64,000 bases of DNA from CAVUBL01 sp963739795 (GTDB lineage: Bacteria; Acidobacteriota; Thermoanaerobaculia; Multivoradales; DATKCC01). Position 1 is the first letter of the stretch, and each line of letters opens with the position of its first letter. The translations under genes were made by a program, and so were the position numbers. Below, one piece after another: positions 8,946 to 18,974 of this stretch. The notes under the pieces were generated by a model that saw only the letters and a program-made list of their open reading frames with translations, was not told the DNA's origin and made no database searches. Location: contig CAVUBL010000013.1 of the NCBI GenBank assembly GCA_963739795.1, positions 150,915-214,914 of the forward strand, written 5' to 3'.

Positions 8946-8974
8946 TTGCACCCTACAAAGCTCCCCACTAGATT
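8946..8974 (+). promoter_or_regulatory. Sigma-70-type promoter giving a near-leaderless transcript
   Basis: TTGCAC (8946-8951), a spacer of exactly 17 bases and TAGATT (8969-8974) make the best promoter in the window. The -10 box ends 8 bases before the ATG at 8983, so the mRNA would begin almost at the start codon. The preceding 285-base gap (8698-8945) is AT-richer than its surroundings and otherwise shows nothing recognisable. Confidence 0.6.
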
Positions 8975-8982
8975 CGGGGGCC

Positions 8983-9480
8983 ATGACGAAAGGCGATCGA
9001 GCGAAGGCGCGCACGGCGGAGCCAGGGGCAGGGGACCAGGACTCGACGAAGCCGGCCGGCCGCGGCCGCGCCGCGGTCGCCTTGCGCATCCTGAGGGACT
9101 TCAGCGGCCTGGGCCAGAAGCAGCTCGCGGCCCGGACGCGGGTGAAGGACCGGAGGGTCGGCTCGTACGAGCGGGGCAAGAGCGAGCTCGAGGAGGGGCA
9201 TCTCGAGGCGCTGCTCAGCGCCATGGACCTGCCCTACGGAGCCTGGGCCGAGACCCTGGACTTTCTCGACCGGCTCGAGTGGCACCGGCGCAAGTACCGG
9301 GCCCTGGGAGGCTCGGTGGCCGAGGGGGAGGAGGCGGCCGGCTTGATCGCCGACACCACCCGGCCGACCCCGGCCGACGCGCTCCGGGAGATCGAGTGGA
9401 TCGCCAAGTCCGCCGGTCGCGCCGAGGAGCGGAAGACCTACGACACGCTTCGCATGCTCCTGCTCGCGAAGCGCACCTGA
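8983..9480 (+). CDS. XRE-family helix-turn-helix regulator
   Basis: The 165-residue protein has an N-terminal basic tail and a Cro/CI-type DNA-binding domain at about residues 33-88: ALRILRDFSGLGQKQLAARTRVKDRRVGSYERGK, where QKQLAARTRV and RRVGSYERG supply the two helices. The C-terminal third is predicted helical and carries no recognisable ligand domain. The role is probably transcriptional control; target genes are unknown. It is a single-gene unit: its own promoter lies just upstream and a strong hairpin lies just downstream, between it and the convergent HtrA gene. Confidence 0.8.
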   Translation: MTKGDRAKARTAEPGAGDQDSTKPAGRGRAAVALRILRDFSGLGQKQLAARTRVKDRRVGSYERGKSELEEGHLEALLSAMDLPYGAWAETLDFLDRLEWHRRKYRALGGSVAEGEEAAGLIADTTRPTPADALREIEWIAKSAGRAEERKTYDTLRMLLLAKRT

Positions 9481-9503
9481 GATTCCAATTGAGAAAAGAA
9501 GGG

Positions 9504-9551
9504 CGGGAGCCCGAGGGGGGCGCCGTCCGGCGCCCTGTCCCCGGGCTCCCG
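9504..9551. terminator. Bidirectional hairpin between convergent genes
   Basis: CGGGAGCCCG (9504-9513) pairs perfectly with CGGGCTCCCG (9542-9551), and the loop holds a second inverted repeat (GGCGCC...GGCGCC). It sits between the stop codons of the XRE gene and the HtrA gene and can serve both. No T-run follows on either side. Confidence 0.6.
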
Positions 9552-9565
9552 GGAGGAAGCCGGGC

Positions 9566-11092
<1,527 letters not shown>

Positions 11093-11236
11093 CGTCGTCT
11101 CTCCTGGATCCATCGGTTCTGGAGTGGGTGTGGAAGGGTCGTTCAATGTGGCCCAACGCTCATGCAATGTTCGGTCCCGGTCGGTGGAGAGGCCCGGCGC
11201 GGCGGAAACTGGCGCCCGCGAAGGCCCCGGGACAGG

Positions 11237-11250
11237 GGGTCTCGAGACCC
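11237..11250. promoter_or_regulatory. 14-bp perfect palindrome between patatin and HtrA genes
   Basis: GGGTCTCGAGACCC lies in the 213-base gap downstream of the patatin gene and upstream of the HtrA gene (both minus strand). It could be an operator for the protease gene or part of a weak terminator for patatin. Nothing else recognisable was found in this gap. Confidence 0.3.
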
Positions 11251-11305
11251 ACTGCCAGAGTGGCGCGCCGGCCAATTTGGCAGATTCAGAGGTCGGCTCG
11301 GCGCG

Positions 11306-12493
11306 TCAGCCGGCGATCAGGGCGTCGAGCTCGCCGACCCGGGCGTCGGCGTCCGCCTCCCCGATCTCGATCAGGCGGCGGCAGTAGTCGGGCTGGAACA
11401 TGACCAGGCTGAGCAGGTCGGGGCTGGCGGTCTCCCGCGACCCGAGGCTGCGGGTGAGGTAGCGGAACAGGCGGGGGAGGTGGGGCTCGACCTCGGCTGC
11501 CAGGCGGCCCAGGTCGCGGGACGGGCGGATCACGTCCACGTCGACGGGGCGCAGGCCGTGGCGCCGCTCCTCGCCCAACTCCCCGAGGAGCATGTTCAGG
11601 CGCTCGACCCGCAGGGTGTCCTGGTCGAGCATGTCGAGGAAGACGGCGTTGAGGAGCTGGCTCATGATCTGGAGCGGCGGCGGATAGCCGCGGGTCGCCG
11701 GCCGGTCGGCCTCGTCGACCGTCTTGCGGTGGCGGGTCGAGATGGCGAGGATCCTGTCCGCTCCCAGGTGGATCGCCGGGGCGAGCGGGGCGGTCAGCCG
11801 GATGCCGCCGTCGCCGTGCCAGGAGCCGTCGAGGGCGACCGCGGGGAAGAAGACGGGCAGGGCGGCCGACGCCATCACTTGGTCGACCGTGATCCGGGCC
11901 CGGCGGCTTCTCCGGTTCGGTCTCTCCCAGGCGTGGACGTTCTTGCCGTCGACCCAGACCACCGACTGGCCGGTCCCGAAGTTGCTGGTGATGACGGCGA
12001 AGCTCCTGAGCCGGCCGGAGTCGATCGCCCGGGAGATGCCGGTGATCTCGCCGCCGGGTGCTGCCTCGAGGTTTTCGTCCAGGAACCGCCGCAGGGGCTC
12101 GGTGTCCACCAGGCCGTGCACCTCGGGCGCCAGCCGGCCGCCGCCGGAGACCAGGCGCAGGGCCCAGCGGCCCATGTTGGCGAGGAGGGAGCGGGCGTCG
12201 ACCCGGAAGACGTTCTCCACCTCCAGCGCGTGCCAGAGCCGGGTCAGGTGCTCGACCGACTCGGCGAAGCTCCCGGGGTGGGCGGCCAGGCAGGCGGCGT
12301 TGATCGCGCCGGCGGAGACGCCGACCAGGATCGGCACGTCCAGGTCCGGGTGCCGGCGGGCGAGGGAGCGCAGCAGGCCGACCTGGTAGGCGGCGCGGGC
12401 ACCGCCGCCGGAGAGCACCAGGGCGAGACCACCGCCGCCCGGGCCCGACCCCTGGATCTCCGCGAGCTCCGGAGCGACCACGTCAGCGCGCAC
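11306..12493 (-). CDS. Patatin-like phospholipase
   Basis: The 395-residue protein has the patatin signature set: LSGGGARAAYQVG (oxyanion hole, about residues 27-39), GVSAG with nucleophile Ser60, and DGG with Asp228 completing the Ser-Asp dyad. It should hydrolyse phospholipid or other acyl esters. No signal peptide is seen. The start is a GTG at 12493 with no obvious ribosome binding site. It begins 27 bases after the B12/radical-SAM gene ends on the same strand, suggesting one transcript; if that enzyme acts on a lipid, a lipid-remodelling pair is possible, but this is speculative. Confidence 0.88.
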   Translation of the reverse strand: MRADVVAPELAEIQGSGPGGGGLALVLSGGGARAAYQVGLLRSLARRHPDLDVPILVGVSAGAINAACLAAHPGSFAESVEHLTRLWHALEVENVFRVDARSLLANMGRWALRLVSGGGRLAPEVHGLVDTEPLRRFLDENLEAAPGGEITGISRAIDSGRLRSFAVITSNFGTGQSVVWVDGKNVHAWERPNRRSRRARITVDQVMASAALPVFFPAVALDGSWHGDGGIRLTAPLAPAIHLGADRILAISTRHRKTVDEADRPATRGYPPPLQIMSQLLNAVFLDMLDQDTLRVERLNMLLGELGEERRHGLRPVDVDVIRPSRDLGRLAAEVEPHLPRLFRYLTRSLGSRETASPDLLSLVMFQPDYCRRLIEIGEADADARVGELDALIAG

Positions 12494-12520
12494 TTGCCGG
12501 CTACTCGTCCGGCCCGGTCG

Positions 12521-13978
12521 TCAGGAAACGGCCTCGGCGGCCTCGGAAGGGGCCGGGGCCCCGGGGCGCTCGTGGGCCTCGAGAAAGGTCTCCGGCTTGG
12601 AGAAGACGCTCGCGATGCGCATGCCCTTCCTGACCGCTCCGAGGGTGACTTTGCCGGTGGCGAGGGCGGCGCCGAGCTGGAGGTAGGTCTTGGTCCGTCC
12701 GCGGTACTGGTACCGGACCTCGAGGCTCGTGCGCCAGAGCCGCGCGTACTCCTCGTAGAACTCCTCGAGGGGCAGGCGGGTGGGCAGCACCGCGTGGATG
12801 ATGTCGAACATCTCCCAGTCCTGGGTGGTCACCCGGGCCTTGGCGTCCTCCCACAGGTCGGTGCCGGGCAGCGGGGTGAGCACCGAGAAGCCGCTGTTGT
12901 AGGTGCCGTTCTCGGAGATCCACTCCCGTAGCCGGGCGAAGTCCTGGCGGTCCCAGGCCGGGTCGACGATGAAGTTCGAGGTGAAGCCGACGCCGAGCTC
13001 CTTGAGGATCTCGATCGCCCGCAGGTTGTTGGCCGCATTGTTCTTCTTGTTCACCGAGTCGAGGCCCTCGTCGGTGACCGACTCGAGCCCCAGGAAGATC
13101 GCCAGGTCGCCGCAGTCCTTCCACATCTCGATCAGATGGGGGAACCGGCAGATGATGTCGGTGCGGGTCTGCACGGTGAAGTACTTGCGGATGCCGGCCG
13201 CCTTGATCTGGCGGGCCAGCTCCTCGCCGCGCTTCACGTTCATCCAGAAGATGTCGTCGGTGATGAAGACGTTGGGCGCCTCGATGGCCGCGAGCTCGCG
13301 GACCACCCGCTCCGGCGACTTCTCGCGGAAGGTGCTCTCGTGGAACTTCCACACCGAGCAGAAGTTGCACTTGAAGGGGCAGCCGCGGGCGGTCTCCATC
13401 AGCGCCAGGGGCTTCCTGAAGTTGATGTAGTAGTGCGGCGCGTAGTGGCGGATCAGGTGGCGGGCGGGGAGGGGGAGATCGTCGAGCGCGCGGCGGGCCG
13501 GCGGCGGGCCGGTGTGGCGCCGCGCGCCGCCCGGGTCCAGGACCAGGCCGGGCACTTTGGCGAGGTCGGCGCGCCGCTCGAGGGCGTCGACCAGGGCCGG
13601 CATCACCTCCTCGCCGTCGCCCAGGGCCACGGCGTCGAACGCCGAATCGGTGAACCAGCCCGGCTCCCGGGAGGCGTCGTGGCCGCCCACCACGACGAAG
13701 GTGTCGGGCAGGGCCTCCCGGACCCGCCGCGCCAGCGAGGCGCAGCGGTAGCGCTCGGTCGTGAAGTTGCACTGGAGCCCCACGACCTCGGGCTCGAACG
13801 CCACGCAGGCGGCGAGGCCGGCCTCGGCGCCGTCGATCCGGAGATCGAAGATCCGGCACTCGTGGCCGTCGGGCTCGAGGGCCCCGGCCACGCACTCCGG
13901 TCCCAGCGGCTCCACGAAGGTCAGCATCTCCAAACCGAGGATGCCGCCGATGGGGGGCTTCAGAAATGCGACTTTCAT
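12521..13978 (-). CDS. B12-binding radical SAM enzyme resembling hopanoid C-3 methylase (HpnR) proteins
   Basis: The 485-residue product has a Rossmann-type cobalamin-binding region (about 1-130; VEPLGPECVAGALEPDGHE, VVVGGHDAS) and a radical SAM barrel with the 4Fe-4S motif CPFKCNFC (Cys200, 204 and 207). The C-terminal stretch FDIIHAVLPTRLPLEEFY and the PLPGTDLWEDA region recall HpnR-type methylases as I remember them; this similarity is from memory and not checked. It may methylate an unactivated carbon, or act as a methylthiotransferase-like enzyme. No hopanoid biosynthesis genes are visible. Start ATG 13978 fits the conserved N-terminus MKVAFLKPP. Much longer frames in this region run across the opposite-strand iorA gene and are not real. 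Confidence 0.75.
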   Translation of the reverse strand: MKVAFLKPPIGGILGLEMLTFVEPLGPECVAGALEPDGHECRIFDLRIDGAEAGLAACVAFEPEVVGLQCNFTTERYRCASLARRVREALPDTFVVVGGHDASREPGWFTDSAFDAVALGDGEEVMPALVDALERRADLAKVPGLVLDPGGARRHTGPPPARRALDDLPLPARHLIRHYAPHYYINFRKPLALMETARGCPFKCNFCSVWKFHESTFREKSPERVVRELAAIEAPNVFITDDIFWMNVKRGEELARQIKAAGIRKYFTVQTRTDIICRFPHLIEMWKDCGDLAIFLGLESVTDEGLDSVNKKNNAANNLRAIEILKELGVGFTSNFIVDPAWDRQDFARLREWISENGTYNSGFSVLTPLPGTDLWEDAKARVTTQDWEMFDIIHAVLPTRLPLEEFYEEYARLWRTSLEVRYQYRGRTKTYLQLGAALATGKVTLGAVRKGMRIASVFSKPETFLEAHERPGAPAPSEAAEAVS

Positions 13979-14242
13979 GAGTGCAACCGATCCAAGCACA
14001 CGCGCCGCCCACCCGTCAAGCGAGGCCTTGTCGCGCCACGCGGCGATCGAGTCAACTTCTCCTCCGCCCGCCGGGGTGGCGTGCCGCACTGCGGCGCCGC
14101 CCCGGTGGGTGGCGACGCCGGTCCGCGGCATGGCTACCATGGAGACGAGAAAGGGCGGGGACGGCCGCCCGCGAGACCCCTCGCGGCGACGGCGCTTCGG
14201 CCGATGACCGCAGTTCCCAACATTCAAACGAAGGGAGGACAC

Positions 14243-15931
14243 ATGGCCGAGATGCTCTTGGAACGGTCTACCTCCGCTGCCACCACCACCGAGCCGCTTC
14301 TGCTGGGAGACGAGGCCGTGGCCCAGGGGGCCCTGGACGCCGGGATCGCCGCGGCGTACGGCTATCCCGGGACCCCGTCGACCGAGGTCATGGAGTACCT
14401 GCTGGCGGGCTCCGGAGGCGAGGCGGCTCCGCGGGTCGCCTGGTGTGCCAACGAGAAGAGCGCCTACGAGCAGGCCCTGGGCGTCTCCATGGCGGGACGC
14501 CGGGTCCTGGCGGTGATGAAGCACGTGGGCGTGAACGTGGCCGCCGACCCGTTCGTCAACTCGGCCCTGGTCGAGATCGCCGGCGGGCTGGTGCTCGCGG
14601 TGGCCGACGATCCGGGCATGGCGAGCTCGCAGAACGAGCAGGACACGCGACTCTACGCCGAGCTCGCCCGGGTGCCGTGTTTCGAGCCGGCCGACCCGCA
14701 GGAGGCGTACGACATGACCCGAGAGGCCTTCGATCTCTCGGAGCGGTTCCACACGCCGGTCGTCGTCCGGCTGGTGACCCGCCTGGCCCACAGCCGCGCC
14801 GGCATCCGCCTGCGCCCGGCGCGGCCCGTGCCGTCGGTCGGGGGCCCGAGGAAGCGGGCCGACTGGACCCTCCTGCCGGCCAACGCCCGGCGCCGCTGGC
14901 GCCAGGTTCTCGCCCGTCAGCCGGCCCTCGAGGCCTGGCTCCAGGAGGGGACGCTGGGCGGCCACCTCACGCTGCGACCCGAGGGGCGGCGGCTCGGCGT
15001 CGTGACCGCCGGAGTGTCCCGCAACGACTACCTGGAGTGCCTCGCCGAGCTGGCGGACAAGCCCTCCCACCTCCACATCGGCGCCTACCCGGCGTCCTCG
15101 GCCCGCCTCCGGCGCCTGGCCGACCACGTGGACGCCGTGCTGGTGCTCGAAGAGGGGCGACCGATCCTGGAGGAGCGCCTGCGCGGCCTGGTCCGGGAGG
15201 GCGTGGAGGTCCGGGGCCGCCTGTCGGGCCACCTGCCCGCCGACGGCGCCCTGTCGAGCGATCTGGCGCGCCGCGCCCTCGGCCTGCCGGATCGCACCGG
15301 CGTGCCGGTTCCCGAGATCGCCCTGCCGGCCCGCCCGCCCCAGCTCTGCCGGGGCTGCCCTCACCGGGACAGCTTCGCGGCCCTCACCCGGGCGCTCGAG
15401 GGGATCGAAGGCGCGATCGTGCCCTCGGACATCGGCTGCTACACCCTCGGTGCCCTGCCCCCCATCGCCGCCATCGACTCGTGTGTCTGCATGGGCGCCT
15501 CGATCGGCATGGCCAAGGGAGCGGCCGACGCAGGGCTCCACCCGGCGGTGGCCGTGATCGGTGACAGCACCTTCCTCCACTCGGGGGTCGCGCCGCTCCT
15601 CGACGCGGCCGCCGCCGACACGCCCATGACGGTGCTCATCCTGGACAACGCCGCGGTGGGGATGACCGGCGCCCAGGACACGGTCGTCCCCTCGTCCCAC
15701 ATCGAGCCTCTGCTCCTGGGACTGGGAGTTCATCCGGACCACTGCCGGGTGATCCGGGCGCACCCGACGAAGATTGACGAGATGGCCCGGGTGATCCGGG
15801 AGGAGATCGACTATCCCGGCCTGTCGGCGGTCGTCCTGGCTCGCGAGTGCATCGAGCACGCGCGCCGGCGCAAGGCCGGCCGGCGCGACCCGGAAGGGAG
15901 GGGAGAAGATGGGCGGACAGCGCAAGTGTGA
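14243..15931 (+). CDS. iorA: Indolepyruvate ferredoxin oxidoreductase, alpha subunit lacking the ferredoxin domain
   Basis: The 562-residue protein has the pyrimidine-binding domain (LLLGDEAVAQGALDAGIAAAYGYPGTPSTE), the DNPGMASSQNEQDTR-like block (DDPGMASSQNEQDTR), a central domain, and the thiamine diphosphate domain with LCRGCPHR, SDIGCYTLG and GDSTF...DN. It oxidatively decarboxylates aryl-pyruvates from Trp, Phe and Tyr to aryl-acetyl-CoA. Classical IorA proteins end in a domain with two 4Fe-4S clusters; here the protein stops after the TPP domain with no Cys-rich motif, and iorB starts 23 bases before its stop, so nothing has been split off downstream. GGGAGG lies 5 bases before the ATG. 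Overlap with iorB means tight coupling. Confidence 0.88.
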   Translation: MAEMLLERSTSAATTTEPLLLGDEAVAQGALDAGIAAAYGYPGTPSTEVMEYLLAGSGGEAAPRVAWCANEKSAYEQALGVSMAGRRVLAVMKHVGVNVAADPFVNSALVEIAGGLVLAVADDPGMASSQNEQDTRLYAELARVPCFEPADPQEAYDMTREAFDLSERFHTPVVVRLVTRLAHSRAGIRLRPARPVPSVGGPRKRADWTLLPANARRRWRQVLARQPALEAWLQEGTLGGHLTLRPEGRRLGVVTAGVSRNDYLECLAELADKPSHLHIGAYPASSARLRRLADHVDAVLVLEEGRPILEERLRGLVREGVEVRGRLSGHLPADGALSSDLARRALGLPDRTGVPVPEIALPARPPQLCRGCPHRDSFAALTRALEGIEGAIVPSDIGCYTLGALPPIAAIDSCVCMGASIGMAKGAADAGLHPAVAVIGDSTFLHSGVAPLLDAAAADTPMTVLILDNAAVGMTGAQDTVVPSSHIEPLLLGLGVHPDHCRVIRAHPTKIDEMARVIREEIDYPGLSAVVLARECIEHARRRKAGRRDPEGRGEDGRTAQV

Positions 15932-16505
15932 CGTGGTCCTGGCGGGCGTGGGTGGCCAGGGCGTGCTCTCCATCGGCGCCCTGATCGCGGCGGCGGCCCA
16001 TCGCTCGGGCCTGTGGGTGCGCCAGTCCGAGGTGCATGGCATGTCCCAGCGGGGCGGCGCCGTCCAGGCTCTCCTGCGGATGTCGGACCGGCCGGTGCGC
16101 AGCGGCGAGATCGGCCGGGCGTCGGCGGACCTGGTGCTCGCCACCGAGCCGGTGGAGGCGCTGCGTCAGCTCCCCTTCCTGGCCCCCGGGGGCACCCTCG
16201 TCACCGCCGCCGAGGCCGTGGAGAACGTTCCCGGATATCCGGATTTGGAGACCCTGCTGTCCCGCGTCCGGGCGCTCCCCGCGGCCCTGGTGGTCGAGGC
16301 CGAGCGCCTGGCCCGAGAGGCGGGATCTCCCCGGGCGGCGAACGTGGTGCTGGTGGGGGCGGCTGCCGACCTGTTGCCCATCGAGCCCGAGCGCCTGGAG
16401 GAGGAGGTGCGGCGGGCCTTCGCCGCCAAGGGCGCGGAGGTCGTCGAGACCAACCTCCGGGCCTTCCGGGCCGGTCGGGAGGCGGCGCGGTGCGTGGCGT
16501 CCTGA
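15909..16505 (+). CDS. iorB: Indolepyruvate ferredoxin oxidoreductase, beta subunit
   Basis: The 198-residue protein is the gamma/beta-type subunit of 2-oxoacid oxidoreductases: VVLAGVGGQGVLSIGALIA at the N-terminus, then VRQSEVHGMSQRGGAVQALLRM and SADLVLATEPVEALR. It forms the second half of the active complex with IorA. It overlaps iorA by 23 bases and overlaps the following synthetase gene by 16 bases. GGGAGGGGAGA just before the ATG lies inside the iorA coding sequence and is a good ribosome binding site. Confidence 0.93.
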   Translation: MGGQRKCDVVLAGVGGQGVLSIGALIAAAAHRSGLWVRQSEVHGMSQRGGAVQALLRMSDRPVRSGEIGRASADLVLATEPVEALRQLPFLAPGGTLVTAAEAVENVPGYPDLETLLSRVRALPAALVVEAERLAREAGSPRAANVVLVGAAADLLPIEPERLEEEVRRAFAAKGAEVVETNLRAFRAGREAARCVAS

Positions 16506-18745
16506 GCGAGCCCCTGGCGGAGGTGGTGGCGCGGGCGCGGTCCGAGGGCCGCGACGTGCTCCTGGAGACGGAGGGCCTGACGGTGGCCCGCGCCCTGGGG
16601 CTGAGGGTACCGGTCCATCGCCTGGTGGGCGACGCCCGGGAGGCCCGGAGACTCGACCTCGCGGTCTTTCCGGGCGAGCGGCTGGTGGTCAAGGTGGCGT
16701 CGGCGGGCATCCTCCACAAGAGCGACGTCGGCGGCGTGCGGGTGGTGGCGAAGAGCGCCGAGGCGCTGGGCCGGACAGTGGCGGAGATGGAGACGCGGTT
16801 CGCCGGGCTCGACGGGGTGGCCTACGGCATCTTCGAGCATGTGGCCCACGAGTCGAGCCTCGGCGGCGAGCTCCTCCTGGGCGCCCGCTGGACCGACGAC
16901 TTCGGGCCGATCGTCACCTTCGGGCCGGGCGGCGTGGACGCCGAGCGCCTCGCCGGGATGCTGCGGCCCGAGCGCGGGGCGGCGATCCTCTCGCCGGCCC
17001 TGGCGACGGACGAGAGCGTTCGGCGGGCCCTGGAGGCGAGCGTCGTGGGCGGCGGCCGGCGGGGACCGGGCGTCGACCCCCGGGCCGCTCTCGACCTCCT
17101 ACGACGGTTCCTCGCTTTCGCGGCCGAGGTCGTGCCTGCCCTGGTCTCGGAGCTCGAGATCAACCCCGTGGCCTTCGTCGATGGCGAGCCGGTGGCCCTC
17201 GACGCCCTGGCCCGCCTGGCGCCCCCCGGACGCCCCGACGGCTTCGGCGGCGCGCCGGCGCGGCCCCTGGCCAAGATCGCACGCCTCCTCGCACCGGAGC
17301 GGGTCGCCGTCGTCGGCGTGTCGCGGCGGACCGACCCCCCCAATCCGGGGCGGATCGTCCTGCGCAACCTCCTGGCCGAGGGGTTCGACCCGGAGCGCCT
17401 CTGGGTCGTCAAGCCGGGGGTGGCCGAGATCGACGGTTGCCGGGCCTGGCCCGACCTGGCCTCCCTGCCCGGGCCGGTGGACCTCCTGGTCGTGGCGGTG
17501 GACGCCGTCCAGGTGCCCGACCTGGTCGAAGAGGTGGTGGCGCGCGCCCTGGCCGAGAGCCTGGTGATCCTCCCCGGAGGCATGGGCGAGGCCGACGGCA
17601 CCGAGGAGCGGGCGCGGCGGGTGCGCGCGTGCCTCGATCGCGCGCGGAGCTCGGCCCTGCCCGGGTCCTGGGGCGGACCGGTCGTGAACGGGGGCAACTG
17701 CCTGGGGGTGCGCTCGGTTCCGGGGCGGGTCGACACCCTCTTCATACCGCGCCACAAGCTCTCCTTCGACCGGCATCCGGCTCCCCTGGCGGTGATCTCC
17801 CAGAGCGGCGCCTTCGCCGTCGCCCGGGCGAGCCGGCTCGCGGTCCTCGCCCCGCGCTACCTGGTGACCGTGGGCAATCAGCTCGACCTGACGGTGGGCG
17901 ACTACCTGACCTACCTCGAGGGCGATCCCGAGGTGCGGGTGTTCGCCTGCGCGGTGGAGGGCTTCCAGCCGGGCGACGGCCTCGCCTTCGTCCGCGCGGC
18001 GCGCCGGATCACCGCCTCGGGCCGCTGCGTGATCCTCTACCGGGCGGCGCGGACGGCGGCGGGTGCCCGGGCGTCGGCCTCCCACACCGCCTCCATCGCC
18101 GGCGACTACGCGGTCACCCGGGCTCTCGCCCGGGAGGCGGGTGTGCTCCTGGCCGAGAGCCTGGCCGACTTCGACGATCTGGTGGCGCTGGCGGTGCGCC
18201 TCGACGGCCGCCAGCCCGCCGGCCGGCGCGTGGGGATCGTGACCAATGCGGGGTTCGAGTCGGTGGCCCTGGCCGACGGCCTGGGGCCCCTCGAGCTGGC
18301 AGAGCTGGGCGAGGAGGCCGCCAGGCGCCTGGGCGCCCTCATCGAGTTCCGGGGTCTGGGCGGCATCGTCGGGGTGCGAAATCCCCTGGACACGACCCCC
18401 ATGCTGGACGACGAGGGGTTCGCGGAGGCCGTGCGGGCGATGCTGGAAGACGACGGGGTCGACCTGGGGGTGGTGGGCTGTGTGCCCCTCACCGGAGCGC
18501 TCCGGACGGTCCCGGCCGGACCGGGGCATGCCGAGAGCCTCGACGAGGAGGGCTCGGTGGTACGGCGCCTGGCGGCCCTCGCAGGAGAGGTGGCCAAGCC
18601 GTGGGTGGCGGTGGTGGACGCGGGGCCGCTCTACGATCCCATGGCGCGCCGGCTGGAGGCGGCCGGCGTGCCGGTCTTCCGCACCGCCGACCGTGCCATC
18701 CGCCTCCTCGGCGCCTGGGCCGGAGCCCACCTGACCCACCACTGA
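16490..18745 (+). CDS. ADP-forming acyl-CoA synthetase, fused beta-alpha type
   Basis: The start is a GTG at 16490 inside the end of iorB, with GGGAGG 7 bases upstream, giving 751 residues. Residues about 1-240 are the ATP-grasp (beta) part (VVKVASAGILHKSDVGGVRVV, LEINPVAF). The CoA-binding and ligase (alpha) parts follow (ERVAVVGVSRR, VISQSGAFAVARAS, VTNAGFESVALAD). His532 in ASHTASIAGD is the expected phosphohistidine. The enzyme turns acyl-CoA plus ADP and phosphate into acid plus ATP. Placed with IorAB, it would capture energy from aryl-acetyl-CoA, as in peptide-fermenting archaea and some bacteria. The order ATP-grasp first is the reverse of the common CoA-binding-first fusion. Confidence 0.9.
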   Translation: MRGVLSEPLAEVVARARSEGRDVLLETEGLTVARALGLRVPVHRLVGDAREARRLDLAVFPGERLVVKVASAGILHKSDVGGVRVVAKSAEALGRTVAEMETRFAGLDGVAYGIFEHVAHESSLGGELLLGARWTDDFGPIVTFGPGGVDAERLAGMLRPERGAAILSPALATDESVRRALEASVVGGGRRGPGVDPRAALDLLRRFLAFAAEVVPALVSELEINPVAFVDGEPVALDALARLAPPGRPDGFGGAPARPLAKIARLLAPERVAVVGVSRRTDPPNPGRIVLRNLLAEGFDPERLWVVKPGVAEIDGCRAWPDLASLPGPVDLLVVAVDAVQVPDLVEEVVARALAESLVILPGGMGEADGTEERARRVRACLDRARSSALPGSWGGPVVNGGNCLGVRSVPGRVDTLFIPRHKLSFDRHPAPLAVISQSGAFAVARASRLAVLAPRYLVTVGNQLDLTVGDYLTYLEGDPEVRVFACAVEGFQPGDGLAFVRAARRITASGRCVILYRAARTAAGARASASHTASIAGDYAVTRALAREAGVLLAESLADFDDLVALAVRLDGRQPAGRRVGIVTNAGFESVALADGLGPLELAELGEEAARRLGALIEFRGLGGIVGVRNPLDTTPMLDDEGFAEAVRAMLEDDGVDLGVVGCVPLTGALRTVPAGPGHAESLDEEGSVVRRLAALAGEVAKPWVAVVDAGPLYDPMARRLEAAGVPVFRTADRAIRLLGAWAGAHLTHH

Positions 18746-18768
18746 AGGCCGCCGGTCTGGAAGAGGGC

Positions 18769-18827
18769 TTGGGAGGGGGCGTCCCCTGCCCACCTCGAGG
18801 GTGGGAAGGGGATCGAGGGGATTGGGT
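18769..18827 (+). repeat. Short interspersed repeat, copy 1 of 3
   Basis: This stretch downstream of the synthetase shares GGGGGCGTCCCCT, then CCACCTC, then AGGGGATCGAGGGG with 36839-36897, and in weaker, inverted form with 33061-33120. The remainder of the 18746-18974 gap holds only the hairpin at 18848-18875. Confidence 0.55.
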
Positions 18828-18847
18828 GGTGATCCAGAAGAAAGCGA

Positions 18848-18875
18848 CGCCGCCCCCCGGGCCCGGGGGGCGGCG
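18848..18875. terminator. 28-bp perfect GC palindrome between convergent genes
   Basis: CGCCGCCCCCCGGG followed directly by its reverse complement forms an uninterrupted palindrome between the stop codons of the synthetase (+) and S10 peptidase (-) genes. It likely ends both transcripts, although no T-run is present. Confidence 0.55.
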
Positions 18876-18974
18876 CTATCTGACACGGCTCGCCGGGGAT
18901 GGCGACCGGAGCTGTCGAGGGCCGAGCTCTTGGCTACATTCGAGAAGCAAGGCTCGTGCCCGAGCCCCGACGAC

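Noticed and set aside
15860..15931. A frameshift cutting off the ferredoxin domain of IorA
   Set aside because: iorB begins 23 bases before the IorA stop with its own ribosome binding site and no Cys-rich sequence is found in any frame here, so the domain is absent rather than frameshifted.
12521..16144. A 1207-codon minus-strand open frame spanning the radical SAM gene and iorA
   Set aside because: Only the part up to 13978 has protein-family motifs; the rest is antisense to iorA/iorB, a common effect of high GC content.
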